Source: Erinaceus europaeus
Lineage: Eukaryota > Chordata > Mammalia > Eulipotyphla > Erinaceidae
Assembly: GCF_950295315.1 (NCBI RefSeq)
Contig: NC_080180.1
Location: forward strand, 65,629,092-65,693,091
Direction of reading: 5' to 3'
Length of the DNA: 64,000 bases
Positions 34,143 through 44,604 of the stretch are shown piece after piece; within the stretch, counting starts at the first letter, position 1, and each line of letters starts with the position of its first letter. A program made the position numbers and the translations under genes. The notes beneath the pieces were generated by a model. That model was not told where the DNA came from. It searched no databases and saw nothing but the letters and a program-made list of their open reading frames with translations.

Positions 34143-34345
34143 ATTCAGAGTAGATGCAGATTAAACAACAAATAAAGGAGATCATTCCTGTCACAGTTTG
34201 GCAAGGAAGACTAAAGCAGAAACAAACCAATGGGACTACACCAAATTGAAAAGCTTCTGTACAGCCAAAGAAACTATCACCTAAACAAAGAGACCCCTCA
34301 CAGAATGGGAGAAGATCTTCACATGCCATACATAGTACATACCTG
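34143..34345 (+). mobile_element. L1 ORF2 fragment
   Basis: Plus-strand ORF2 piece: AACCAATGGGACTACACCAA, ATTGAAAAGCTTCTGTACAG, CCAAAGAAACTATCACC, GAATGGGAGAAGATCTTCAC. In ORF2 order this lies just downstream of the piece at 33245-33605, but the orientation is opposite. Confidence 0.8.
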
Positions 34346-34356
34346 ATAATAGATTC

Positions 34357-34565
34357 AGGGGGAGCAAAGCTCCAGGACACATTGGTGGGGTCGTCTGCCC
34401 AGGGAACTCAGACTGGCATCATTTTAGCATCTGGAACCTAGTGGCTGAAAAAAAAAAGTTCACATATAAAGTAGAACAAATTGTTGACTAATCATGAATG
34501 TAAAGGCTGGAATATTGCTGATGAAGATTTGGGGTCTCCATTTTGGAAAAAGCTCTGTTAATAGA
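34357..34565 (-). mobile_element. L1 3' UTR fragment without tail
   Basis: AGCTCCAGGACACATTGGTG, CATCTGGAACCTAGTGGCTG, ATTGTTGACTAATCATGAAT and TTGGGGTCTCCATTTTGG are antisense to the UTR on this strand. No T-rich 3' end adjoins. Similar motifs ACATACCTGATAATAGATTC (34337-34356) and ACATACTTGATAATATATTC (34606-34625) flank it. Confidence 0.75.
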
Positions 34566-34664
34566 TATTTTTTAGACAATTTATTTTATACTATTTGTGG
34601 ATCATACATACTTGATAATATATTCCTTAAATAAATTCCAGTTATTAAGATAAAAGCAGCTTTG

Positions 34665-34855
34665 GGGGTCCAGGGAGCATCACAGCCTGTGTAAATAGCC
34701 ACTTGCTTGAGGTCTTAGAGTTTATAAGCTCAGTTCTGCACAGCATCTTCTGCTAGAGCTAAGATGTGCTTGCTACTCTCCTTCCTTCTTCACCCTTCTC
34801 CTCTTATTTCCTCTTTCATAATAAACATATAAACAAATTCTAAAAGCAAAAAAAA
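34665..34855 (+). mobile_element. SINE, short subtype, diverged
   Basis: GGTCCAGGGAGCATCACAGC, TTGCTTGAGGTCTTAGAG, GCTCAGTTCTGCACAGCATC, CTAGAGCTAAGATGTGCTTG, tail AATAAACATATAAACAAAT. Confidence 0.6.
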
Positions 34856-35079
34856 GCATACAGTTACTTTAAAATACTTAAAAGATGGAATATTTTGCTT
34901 TATTTATTTTTAATTTGTATTGGTTGAAAAATCTTTGTCAAACAGAAAATATTGACTTCCTACTAGTGGATTTGCTGGTTAACAAGTAAAGTATATTTCT
35001 CATTGTTGTAAACTGTTGTATTCAGTGTAGCCAGATATATTTAGGAAACAGTTCAGTTTGTGCTACGTATCAGAAAGGA

Positions 35080-35110
35080 AGAGAGAGAGAGAGAGAGAGA
35101 GAGAGAAGGA
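35080..35110. repeat. (GA)n microsatellite
   Basis: About 14 GA units. Confidence 0.95.
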
Positions 35111-35539
35111 GAGAGAGAAACTGGAGAGGATTAAATAAGAAAACAGACTCTAAAACATTTTAACAACATTTATTTATTTTATCAAATTTTCCTTGAGGTA
35201 GGACTGAGCATTGGAGAAGCCCAGACTTGTATTCTATTTACTTTTCTCAGCACATGAGAACAATTATTTTCTAGCTTTGACCGTGCAAAACAATACCCCT
35301 TTTAAAAGTGTATGATTTAGACTGCTACACTTAATGCATATAAACACCTATGTTTTCTGTTGCATCACTGCTAAAAAAAAATTTTACTTTTCCAGGTGAA
35401 AATCTAATTATTAGATCACTACTTGCTTTTCATGTAAAATTCAGCCCTTGTTCAAATTAAATTTGGCAAGTCAACAGAAACCCCAAGTCAGGCTACTATG
35501 AACAAAGTCTTTTTGATGAATGGTTTGAAACTCTTTATC

Positions 35540-35600
<61 letters not shown>

Positions 35601-36920
35601 TATGTACATATATATATAGTATAATTAGAAAGATATGTAAAGTGATTAGATACAACAAAGGTGCTGTTGATGATGTTTTCAGCATTTCCTTTCTTTCAGT
35701 GTTCTTTGCAGAAATAGCCACCCCAAATTACTATTTCGCAAACTAAGATGATTCTCAGTAGGGGAGCTTTGCCTCATGTTGTTTCTATCAAAGGGAGCTT
35801 CCTCTGTATTTGCTGGTCTCAATATTGCCATTACACTACTAATTTACACATCGGGAAAAAAGGTCAAGAGAACTCCAAATTTCTGATGACTTGATATTAA
35901 CCTGAAAGGGGAATGTTAATAACTGATGAAATATATCCACAGTAGTTCAACATCAAGATAGTTTAAAGTTCCATGTTAAAAATTTTCCATCCCACATTGT
36001 TGAACTACTTTCCGTAGTGAGTTTGAGGAATTAATATTATCTGTCTGAGTTGGTCAAATGGGCCAAAGTCATTTTAGACTTTATAGAGATTGGTCATACT
36101 TATGAGAAAAGATGCCTGAGGTGTTACCTGGGTAAGACGAAAAACAACAGAAAAATTCTGATGAACAATTAAACAAAACAACATAGTTTTATAGTACTTC
36201 TGTATCTTAACTAACTCATGAATTAAGGAAATAAATTTGGAAGGCATTCAAAGGATTATCATATGGCAATATTCAAAGATTATAATCCTGTTATGTTTTT
36301 ATTAAAATGGGTTTCTGCTATTTTTTCTTCTATTGTGTTTCTCACTTATGTGAATAGTGATATCATCTCCAGTTGTTTCATGGTATTCTGTATTACTCAT
36401 TGCTGAAAGGCCTGCCAACCTTCTTACACTCAGTTATTTAAATGTACATGGAATGGTATATAATATGGTGATTTATTCAAAACACAAATAAAATTTGAAT
36501 GATACGTTCCTGCTGTTACTAAACATTAAATCTTATTCAGCAGTGCACTTATACAAAATTAAAAGATTCAAAGGTATGTGAATTTATTCCAACAACCTTA
36601 TATCATAAAGTTAAGTAAGAGGATTTCTATTATAGCTCATACAATGAGCACATATAAAGGTAAACCCTTAGGTTTTCAGGAGGTTGGGAACATAATATCA
36701 CTTTATAAAGCTATAACATTTCCAGAGTTCTTTAGTTTTAAAAATCAAGATGGAGTTCTAAGCTGCTGAATGGAAAATTCTATTTCTTACTCATCTGAAT
36801 GGATAATCAAGTTGTGCAAGTTGACCCACTAATATCATGAAATGTTCCATTATTTGGACATTTTTGATAACACAGGATTTCAATAATGGCAAAAAAAAAA
36901 ACAAAACCTGGAATTCAGTA
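35111..36920. other. Unassigned AT-rich sequence
   Basis: No element or gene recognised apart from the (TG)n at 35549-35598. Confidence 0.4.
35549..35598. repeat. (TG)n microsatellite
   Basis: About 24 TG units bracketed by ATATATAT at both sides. Confidence 0.95.
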
Positions 36921-36925
36921 CTACT

Positions 36926-36940
36926 AAGAATTATAAGTAA
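36926..36940 (+). repeat. Left target-site duplication of SINE
   Basis: AAGAATTATAAGTAA, exact match to 37232-37246. Confidence 0.95.
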
Positions 36941-37231
36941 GTAGGAGTCGGGAGGTAGCGCAGCTGGTTAAGCGCACATGGCACAAAGCGCAAGGATCCC
37001 GGTTCCAGCCCCCGGCTCCCCACCTGCAGGGAGGTCACTTCACAGGCGGTGAAGCAGGTCTGCAGGTGTCTGTCTTTCTCTCCCCCTCTCTGTCTTCCCC
37101 TCCTCTCTCCATTTCTCTCTGTCCTATCCAACAACAACAACATCAATAATAACAATAATAACTACAACAACAATAAAACAACAAGGGCAACAAAAGGGAA
37201 AATAAATAAATAAATATAAAAAATTTTAAAA
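36941..37231 (+). mobile_element. Full-length young SINE
   Basis: Best-preserved copy in the window: GGAGTCGGGAGGTAGCGCAG (start and A box), GGTTAAGCGCACATGGCACA, CCGGTTCCAGCCCCCGGCTC (B box), CCACCTGCAGGGAGGTCACT, GGCGGTGAAGCAGGTCTGCA, GGTGTCTGTCTTTCTCTCCC, CTGTCCTATCCAACAACAAC, then (AAT/AAC)n and AATAAATAAATA. A perfect 15-bp duplication proves an L1-type insertion. A and B boxes imply an RNA polymerase III promoter. Confidence 0.97.
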
Positions 37232-37246
37232 AAGAATTATAAGTAA
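37232..37246 (+). repeat. Right target-site duplication of SINE
   Basis: AAGAATTATAAGTAA. Confidence 0.95.
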
Positions 37247-37249
37247 ATG

Positions 37250-37420
37250 TACTGTCAAATACGTTACAGTGCATAAGGACCCAGTTTCAAGCCGCTTGTC
37301 CCCACTTGCTCGGGGAAATCTTGAAGAGCGGTGAAGCAGAGCTGCAGGGGTCTCTCTGTCTCTCTCCCACTCTGTCTCCCCTCCCCTCTCAATTTCTCTC
37401 TGTCTTAAAAATCTTTTTTA
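37250..37420 (+). mobile_element. SINE, 5' part decayed
   Basis: ACAGTGCATAAGGACCCAGT, TTCAAGCCGCTTGTCCCCAC, GCGGTGAAGCAGAGCTGCAG, CTCTCAATTTCTCTCTGTC, A-rich end. The A box region is missing. Confidence 0.75.
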
Positions 37421-37424
37421 AAAA

Positions 37425-37795
37425 AAGATGATGTGATCTCTGTGTACATGGGATACTTTTCAGCTGTCATGAAAGGCAAAATCCTGCCATTTGTAGTAGT
37501 ATGGATAGATATAGAGAATATTAAGCTTAGAGGAGGAAAAAAGCCAGAGAGAGAGAAAGAAATTCCACAATTTCAATCACTTATGGGATAAAAATAAGCA
37601 GACCAACTAAACTAAAACAAAAGAAATAAATACAATTTTGGACATAAGATCAATAGTCACTGGAAATGAAAGAGAAGGCAGGGAGGAGGATCCAGTTCTA
37701 GCCAACAGGCACACATTGTTGACTGTCAACACTACACACCTGAAAGCCACAGAAAGCTGTAATGAAATCATAGTTCAATAATAAAAAAAAAAAAA
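37425..37795 (+). mobile_element. Old L1 3' end
   Basis: GGGATACTTTTCAGCTGTCA, CAAAATCCTGCCATTTGTAG, TATGGATAGATATAGAGAAT, TTCAATCACTTATGGGATAA are the conserved ORF2-end/3' UTR phrases of old mammalian L1. Tail is an A-run at 37782. Confidence 0.8.
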
Positions 37796-37799
37796 AGTT

Positions 37800-38655
37800 A
37801 AAAGGCTCATCTAAAATTCCATCACCTACAGAAGAAAATGTCTCGGCATCTGTAACACAAGCAATTTCTTTGTCATCTAATTTCCAAATAACAATGAGAA
37901 CATTTGTTATCGGATTCTGACTTAAATGGCTGTGTTGTTAGCCAAATTCTTCTGCCGTAACCCAGATGAGGACGTCTACCATCATGCTCCCTGGGGATTC
38001 TACCTCCTACGCTGAGCACACCTTCACATCTCAAGTTCATTTGCTGGGTTTTCTATTCCTTTCCAACCACGTCTGTGCCCTTAACCACCACTGTACATTC
38101 ACAGTTCTGTATCCCTTTGCAGTTAACTTTCGGTTGTTCCTACTTTCGGTTTCCTTGATTCCATACGTGGGGTATTTTGTGGACATTATCTGTATTATTT
38201 AGCATCAGGCTTTTCTGTTCTTGCCATGATTTAGTGAATGCCCCCGTACACCTACCCACTAGCATTCTGATGCGGTCAATCTGCCTGATCCAAAGCAAAT
38301 GAACGTTCAATCCACACAAAGATATGATATTTAGCCCATAAGTTATGTAACGATGAAGACAACTGCTTTCAACAGGATACATTTACATCTAATTTGCAAT
38401 TTCTTTATGCCTCAAAAACTTTTACAACCACTAATGGTAATGAGTGAACCCCATGGATTTCAGACTGATCACAATTTAGGAAAAGTATCAACCTTGAGGT
38501 CAAATAACTGATATTTAGAATTGCAAGGGATGAAATTTAAATAATGCCTATGATAATGCTTTCTAAGTTATTATGTAGTTACAAATGGAAATAATTATTT
38601 TTGTCATCTATAAGTTATGGACATGCTTTCATCAAACAACTTATATAGAAAGGAA
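37800..38655. other. Unassigned sequence
   Basis: Nothing recognised. Confidence 0.4.
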
Positions 38656-38658
38656 CTC

Positions 38659-38935
38659 TGGAGTCAGGTGGTAGCACAGCGGGTTAAGCGCATGTGGCGC
38701 AAAGCACAAGGACCGGCATAAGGACCCCAGTTCAAGCCTCTGGATCCCCACCTGCAGGGGAGTCACTTCACAGGCAGTGAAGCAGGTCTGCAGGTGTCTG
38801 TCTTTCTCTCCCCCTCTCTGTCTTCCCCTCCTCTCTCCATTTCTCTCTGTCCTATCCAACAACAACAATAAAACGACAATGATAAAACAACAAGGGCAAC
38901 AAAAGGGGATAAATAAATAAGTATTTGAAGAAAAT
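38659..38935 (+). mobile_element. Full-length SINE
   Basis: CTGGAGTCAGGTGGTAGCAC, AGCGGGTTAAGCGCATGTGG, GCACAAGGACCGGCATAAGG, CCAGTTCAAGCCTCTGGATC, the standard body, (AAC)n and AATAAATAAGTA tail. I could not find a clear duplication. Confidence 0.92.
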
Positions 38936-38984
38936 TAAAAAGTTAAAAAATAAAAAGGAGCTTCTCATAAAAGTACTTACTTTT

Positions 38985-39290
38985 TGTTTGTTTGTTTTGA
39001 ATAGGATATTAACACCATTCCCACCACCAAAGGTCTGTGTTGCTACCCCCAACCCCCCTATAGTGTAGCTGAAAAATTTCTCTCTCTCTTCCCCCAGAGT
39101 TTTTGTCTCTGGTGCGATACTCCTAACTCAGTCAATTTCTGCTTTGTGTTTCCCTTTCTCTCCTTCTTTCTCAACTTCTGTGCATGAGTGGGACTATCTC
39201 ATACTCCTCTTACTTTGAATGTTGCAGCCATGAGATCTTTTACAGCCTAAAACGAGTGAGGATAAACACAAGCGAACTTGTGCTATCAAA
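38985..39290 (-). mobile_element. L1 3' UTR, third subfamily
   Basis: Reverse copy: ACCATTCCCACCACCAAAGG, TCTGTGTTGCTACCCC, CCCAGAGTTTTTGTCTCTGG, TTCTCAACTTCTGTGCATGA, GTGGGACTATCTCATACTCC. It shares only the CATTCCCACCACC end with the young UTR, so it represents a different L1 lineage. Confidence 0.65.
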
Positions 39291-39294
39291 TCTC

Positions 39295-39810
39295 CCATCT
39301 CTAAGCACCATTCCACTTATCTCCCTTTTATATAATTAAGCGTATGTTGCTTATATTGTTGACCATGATCCATAGTACCTGTATAAGGATACTATAAATG
39401 ATATTAAATTTTTAAGGTGACAATAGACTGAGAACACAATTCTTAAAAGAAAAAAACAAGAGCATATCAATTTGGCTTCCTACCCCATGATTGTCCCTTT
39501 AATAAAAAAAAATGTTTTCTAATTAATATTTCATTTACCTTGGGGACAAGTGCATAATGCAGTCATCAATTTGCTTAGATCCTGAATACCATTCACTTAT
39601 GTACATATTTTCTCTATTCAAATTTACTATTCATATCGCTTGTCAATTTGCATATATTAAATCATCATGCATAATTTACCATATTTTGAATATTTTATTA
39701 ATGATAGTCCTTTCCTGCGATTTTTATATGCTCTTAAACTTTAAACACTCAAACATTTAAAAACTTGAAACTCAACAACTGAGTTTTAAAAGACATTGAT
39801 GATATAAAAT
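39295..39810. other. Unassigned AT-rich sequence
   Basis: Nothing recognised. Confidence 0.4.
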
Positions 39811-39814
39811 GTTT

Positions 39815-39980
39815 AATTACTGGGCTGGGTGGTGATGTGTCAATTCCCAGGCCCCCATCTGCGAGAAAGCCTCACAAGTGGTAAAGCAGGGCTGCAGGTA
39901 TCTCGCTTTCTCTCTCCCTCCCTATCTTCTTCTGTGAATTTGTCCCTGTCTCTCTCTAAAGTAAATAAAATTTAAAAAGA
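39815..39980 (+). mobile_element. SINE, internally deleted
   Basis: ACTGGGCTGGGTGGTGATGT, TCAATTCCCAGGCCCCCATC, GTGGTAAAGCAGGGCTGCAG, CTCTCTAAAGTAAATAAAAT. The stretch between A and B boxes is deleted. Confidence 0.75.
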
Positions 39981-40087
39981 AAAAGCTATAAAAATAAGTA
40001 AAATATTGAATCACAAATTTTAGTGGTGTGTTATTGTCAACTGGGTTGGGCTAGGCAGTTAATATTATCTTTTTATGAATAAATGGA

Positions 40088-40387
40088 ATTTTGTTGCCTC
40101 CAGGGTTATTAGTGGGGTTCAGTGCCCGCACCACAAATCCACTGCTCCTAGAGGCTAGTTTTTCCCTTTTGTTGCCCTTGTTTTATTATTGTTGTGGTTA
40201 TTATTATTGTTGTCATTGTTGTTGGATAGGAAAGAGAGGAATGGAGAGAGGAGGGGGAGAGAAAGACAGACACCTTCAGACCTACTTCACAGCCTGTGAA
40301 GCGACTCCCCTGCAGGTGGGGAGCCAGGGCCTCCAACCAGGATCCTAATCCCAGTCCTTGCACTTCGTGCCTTATGCGCTTAGCCCA
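40088..40387 (-). mobile_element. SINE, extended subtype
   Basis: Reverse copy with the 3' extension first (TTGCCTCCAGGGTTATTAGT, CCGCACCACAAATCCACTGC, TCCTAGAGGC), then TTTTGTTGCCCTTG(TTATT)n, GTTGTTGGATAGGAAAGAGA, CAGACACCTTCAGACCTACT, CTGCAGGTGGGGAGCCAGGG, ending TATGCGCTTAGCCC. The start of the head is missing. Confidence 0.9.
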
Positions 40388-40580
40388 GGTTAAGTGCACA
40401 TATTGCTAAGTGCAAGGACCCATGCAAGGATCCTGGTTCGAGCCCCCAGCTCCCTATATGCAGCGGGGTCACTTCACAAGTGGTGAAGCAGGTCTGCAGG
40501 TGTCTATCTTTTTCTCTCACTCTCTCTGACTCCCCCCACTCCTTAATTTTCTCTGTCCTATCCAAAGAAAAAAAAGAATA
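40388..40580 (+). mobile_element. SINE, head to head with the previous one
   Basis: Begins inside the head (AGGTTAAGTGCACATATTGC), then CCTGGTTCGAGCCCCCAGCT, ACTTCACAAGTGGTGAAGCA, CTGTCCTATCCAAAG and an A-rich end. It abuts the 40088-40387 copy without spacer, both truncated at the same head position. Confidence 0.88.
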
Positions 40581-40584
40581 GTAG

Positions 40585-41040
40585 AAATAGAATACTGCGG
40601 AATTTACCAGTCTGTACCAAATAATCCAGCTTTTCAAAATGAAAACTGGAATGAATATATCCTTAAGATAGTAAAGAACAACCACTCCACTCCCCCACAT
40701 GGCTCAGAACTGACTTTTTCAACAAGTGTCACTTTAACATGGGTATGATTTATGTCGGGGACAATTCTGGCCCTGCATGACCTACCCAAGAGAACGGACG
40801 TCTTGCTATTCTGTGACACGTTAGACTTCTGATCACAGAGTACATGGTGTTTGCCATATCTGTCTGTCCCTCCTTCTCATGTCAGTCTCCTCTGTACTTA
40901 AAGCCTCAGGCCACAGACTCAGTTTACCTCACTCACTTTGAAATCTGTCTCTATGTATATTTCCCAAGTATACGTGACCATGTTCTGATATTTCCCTCCT
41001 TCTAATCTGATACTCTACTTAAAAGTGTGTTTTCACTAAA
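40585..41040. other. Unassigned sequence
   Basis: Nothing recognised. Confidence 0.4.
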
Positions 41041-41044
41041 ATAC

Positions 41045-41265
41045 TTCTTTAACGTTTTTATTACTATATTTATTTATTGGATAGAGGCAGTCAGAAATTG
41101 AGAGGGAAGGGGGAATGAGAGGGGAAGAGAGACCGAGAGACACCTTCAGCCTTGCTTCACTGCTTGCAAAGCTTTGCCCTGCAGGTGGGGACCAAACCTG
41201 GGTCCCTGCTGCATTGTAACACATGTGCTCAAACCAGTGTCCTACCACCCAGCCCCTGAAACAAT
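41045..41265 (-). mobile_element. tRNA-derived SINE
   Basis: ATTTATTTATTGGATAGAGG, CAGTCAGAAATTGAGAGGGA, CACCTTCAGCCTTGCTTCAC, CCTGCAGGTGGGGACCAAAC, TGCATTGTAACACATGTGCT, CCTACCACCCAGCCCC. Confidence 0.9.
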
Positions 41266-41589
41266 TCTTCTTTTTAAAAGACTTGCCCTCCTTGTCAATC
41301 AGGAGGAGAAGAAAAGAAAAGAATGAAGCCACTAAGAAATAGATCTGTCAACAAGCCCACCATTAGGGCATACTAATAGCACCCTTCTGTCTGACAGATT
41401 GAAAGGTGTAAGTCCAGAGACGCAAAAGGAAGGCTGGGGATCACCCAGTTCTCAAGAAACGGAATTGGAACTGGAGATAAAAACAAGGAAACTTCAAATC
41501 CCTCCTACATTGTCCCAAAGGACACTTGGAAAAAAAAACATGCTTTGGTTTTCTCTGAATAGACATGGTACTTAGATATTTTCTTTCTA

Positions 41590-41678
41590 TGTGTGTGTGT
41601 GTGTGAGTGTGTGTGTGTGTGTGAGTGTGTGTGAGTGTGTGTGTGTGTGTGAGTGTGTGTGTGTGTGTGTGTGTGAGT

Positions 41679-41724
<46 letters not shown>
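41590..41724. repeat. (GT)n with periodic GAGT interruptions
   Basis: 135 bp of GT dinucleotides broken at several points by GA (GTGTGAGTGTG). The interruptions recur at related spacing, suggesting that expansion copied interrupted blocks. Cys/Val and His/Thr open frames across it are compositional. Confidence 0.95.
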
Positions 41725-41727
<3 letters not shown>

Positions 41728-42013
41728 GACCTGTCATAAAGGCCAGTCAAATCCAGCAGGGCCTATCAAGGCTCCACACTAGCCCAGGACACACTGGCTG
41801 ACAGAGAAGAGGTGCACAACAGATGTCTTAGTGTGGTTCTTATGCCTTGCAGTGTCCTGCAATTCCAACTCCTTTGTGCACTTGAGATTGACCAAGGTTT
41901 GTACTATATGTGATTGTGGCTATAATTCACAGGCAGACACTGACATTTCAGTGTGAATCATCCAGCCATTCACTTCCATTTATCCATTGAGACATTTACT
42001 TCATACGGACTTC

Positions 42014-42512
42014 TGTCACTTGCGGTGGCGGCAGGGTTCGATGGAGAGACAGAATCCAAGCACAGAGGGAACACAAATTTTTATTGTTGGGTCAGACGGG
42101 TGGTTCAGGCCACGTGGAAAAAAATGGCAGAAATGGCCCCGTCGCACAGCAACCTTCCCTGCTTCTAATCACCAGAGTGAAAGGCGGGCAGGAGAATGAA
42201 GTGCAGAAGAAGAAGGGATTTTATGAGACTAGCTCTCCCGAGAATGAGAAGGGGGAGGAGTAACCATAGCACTCCAGGGTAGGATAATAACTGTCCGGGG
42301 AATGGGAAATGGGGAGGAGTAACCAAAGCACTCCAGCTATTGCGGGGATATAGACAGTGCCCTGAGGGTACAACATGGCAGAACAGGCTCTCCGAGAATG
42401 TCCCAACTCTCTTGGGAACTAGCAGTAGCCTGAGGGGGCAACATGGCAGATGTGACTGCCTCTGCACAATTTCCCAGCAGACTTTGTGCTGGAGTTGAAC
42501 TCTTCTGCTACA
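42014..42512 (-). mobile_element. Probable LTR (about 500 bp), minus strand
   Basis: On the minus strand this begins TGTAGCAGAAGAG and ends AAGTGACA, with AATAAA near the end (complement at 42080-42085). It is richer in G+C and CpG than its surroundings. It contains a repeated motif (GGGGAGGAGTAACCA, at 42253 and 42313; ...GCACTCCAG, and a ...ACAACATGGCAGA pair) that suggests an enhancer-like duplication. Flanks (GACTTC left, TTTTAG right) do not match, so exact ends or integrity are uncertain. Confidence 0.55.
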
Positions 42513-42514
42513 TT

Positions 42515-43965
42515 TTAGGAAGGTTTATTTGCCTGACCAGCAACCGCAGAAAGAGCATTTGAGTCTACAGTAAATGAAGGCCTTTCCCCACTGCTATTTT
42601 CACAGGAATATTTATTACAAATATATGGATTGCTTAAAGGAGATATTTATTTAATGGTTCACGAAGATGATTTGAAATTTTTCTCCTGTATGTGGTCGAC
42701 TTTCTATATACATAATCCACATTACTAAGTAATTTATAAAAATCCATAAACTAGGAAATTAACTTAAAGGTCACTAGACTCTCAGAAGAATAAATGACCT
42801 TTGATGCTGGAAATCACTGAAGTTTTCTTTCCCCAGGTTTTGCATAATATATTATGCATCACTTCTCTCAAGATATTTCCTGTAAAAACTTAAAACAAAA
42901 CTCACACAGAATAAAACACTTAAAATATGTTAAATGTTTCAGACTTCTATAATTAAATGGGTTTCAAAAGCTCTATCTTGGACATGAAGCAGAAGATAAA
43001 AGAACATTTATCTTAAAAAGATAGCAAGTATCTTGCCTATTTAAAATAGACATAGGTAGGAATTTTGAGAGATAGGATTGTAAAATGAGACCTCTGTAGG
43101 AAAAATTCTTTACTGATCAAATGGTGTATGAGACATGATACAATCTTTTTTCATAATGTGCTTCTCATGGATTTTGAAAGACCACTGGAGTGTGTCATAG
43201 GACACTTTCATGCACGTGCTATTCTAGCTTCCGTTCATTCTGAAAGTTGAAGTAGGCCCTCTTAGGGGACAGCGGTGCGGGCTAGTATGACTGTCTTCTA
43301 GCATCCCCCAAGTTGCAAATCAAATGACTTGTTAGGCATTTCTCTACCCCAGGTTTATAGGAGCTTATAACCCAATCTCGATACACCCGGCACTCCCGTT
43401 GGGTCTGTTAAGTCTCCTAAGATCTGGGCGCCTTTCTTGCGTCTTTTCCTCCTTGCCATCTGCAAATCCTTCTCATGTGCTGTTGTGTTTTCAATGTTTA
43501 TAAAGTTGATATTTAAGCAGTTAAAATACAAATCTCAGTGCTACTTATTGACAATAAAATTGCGCTGATTGAAGTACGAATTAGAGGCATGTATAAACGA
43601 TATGTCTCGTGGTGATAATCATCCCAGATCCTGAGGGCCGAGTAGGGCATGAAGCGGACAAGCCGTCGCCTTCAGAGAGCTAACAAGAGATACCTCGAGT
43701 GTCAGTTGTATAAATATGCTGGAGGTGAAAAAATAATAATAATAATAAAAAACAGTACCTAGGGTTACCCTGCATGGGGGACTGAAATGTGAGGTTGCTA
43801 TTTTATTTAAGGAGAATAGAAAGGTTTTAGGACAAGGCAACATTTTGGTTTTTACTGGATCTGAAATATGAGTGTGTTTTAACATGAAATAGACTTGAGG
43901 TGAAAAACCAGGTGTCCTGAATTTCTATCCCTCACAACTCTAGCCTTCCCCTTTTCCTCCATCTG
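42515..43965. other. Unassigned sequence
   Basis: No element identified. 43230-43480 is locally CpG-richer and could be an old LTR piece, but I cannot place it. Confidence 0.35.
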
Positions 43966-43969
43966 TAGA

Positions 43970-44118
43970 CCATTCACTATTGCTGCAGTTCAAAAACTAG
44001 TTTTTACGTCATTTGTTTCCTCTGTCTAGCACATAAGAGGAGAATCACATGGTGTTTGGCTTTCCCTTTCCAACTCATTTCACCAAACACAGTCCCCTTC
44101 TAGTTCCTCTGTGTTGTC
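43970..44118 (-). mobile_element. Old L1 3' end, left part
   Basis: Reverse copy of the L1 3' region: CAACTCATTTCACCAAACAC, AGTCCCCTTCTAGTTCCTCT, GTGTTGTC. It continues after the SINE at 44461. Confidence 0.65.
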
Positions 44119-44133
44119 AAAAATGACAGGATT
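44119..44133 (+). repeat. Left target-site duplication of SINE
   Basis: AAAAATGACAGGATT, exact match to 44446-44460. Confidence 0.95.
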
Positions 44134-44445
44134 TCGGGGAGTCAGGCAGTAAGTAGTGCAGCAAGTTAAGTGCACGTGGTGCAAAGCACAAAGACCAGCC
44201 TGAGGATCCTGGTTCAGGCCCCAGCTCCCCACCTGCAGGGGAGTCGCTTCACAGGTGGTGAAGCAGGTCTGCAGGTGTCTGTCTTTCTCTCCCCCTCTCT
44301 GTCTTCCCCTCTTCTCTCCATTTCTCTCTGTCCTATCCAGCAATGATGACATCAACAGCAATAATAACTACAACAGCAACAACAACAACAAACCAAGGAC
44401 AACAAAAAGAAAATAAATAAACAAATACTTTTTAAAAATCTTTAA
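44134..44445 (+). mobile_element. Full-length SINE nested in old L1
   Basis: GGGGAGTCAGGCAGTAAGTA (with a small insertion in the A box), GTTAAGTGCACGTGGTGCAA, CTGGTTCAGGCCCCAGCTCC, the standard body, TCCTATCCAGCAATGATGAC, (AAC)n, AATAAATAAACAAAT. Perfect 15-bp duplication; nick site TTTTT/GA on the minus strand. Confidence 0.97.
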
Positions 44446-44460
44446 AAAAATGACAGGATT
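44446..44460 (+). repeat. Right target-site duplication of SINE
   Basis: AAAAATGACAGGATT. Confidence 0.95.
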
Positions 44461-44600
44461 GCCTCTGAATGGTATCCCCTTGTGTAAACAGACAATGTCT
44501 TCTTTATCCTGTTGTTGCCAGTCCATGGCCACTGAGGTTGTTTTCAGTTCTTGCTGTTGTTAATAATTCTGCAGTCATTAGACCACATTTGACAGAGGTC
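44461..44600 (-). mobile_element. Old L1 3' end, right part
   Basis: Continues the L1 with GAATGGTATCCCCTTGTGTA, TGTCTTCTTTATCCTGTTG, CACTGAGGTTGTTTTCAG, TAATAATTCTGCAGTCATTA, all reverse-complement L1 3' phrases. Confidence 0.7.
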
Positions 44601-44604
44601 TGAA

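Noticed and set aside
36941..37020. Possible tRNA gene from A/B boxes
   Set aside because: The boxes belong to the head of a SINE with a body, a tail and a target duplication; no tRNA cloverleaf is completed.
41441..41782. His/Thr and Cys/Val frames
   Set aside because: Products of the (GT)n tract.
43230..43480. CpG-richer patch as a CpG island or LTR
   Set aside because: No LTR ends, AATAAA or frame that I could identify; left unassigned.
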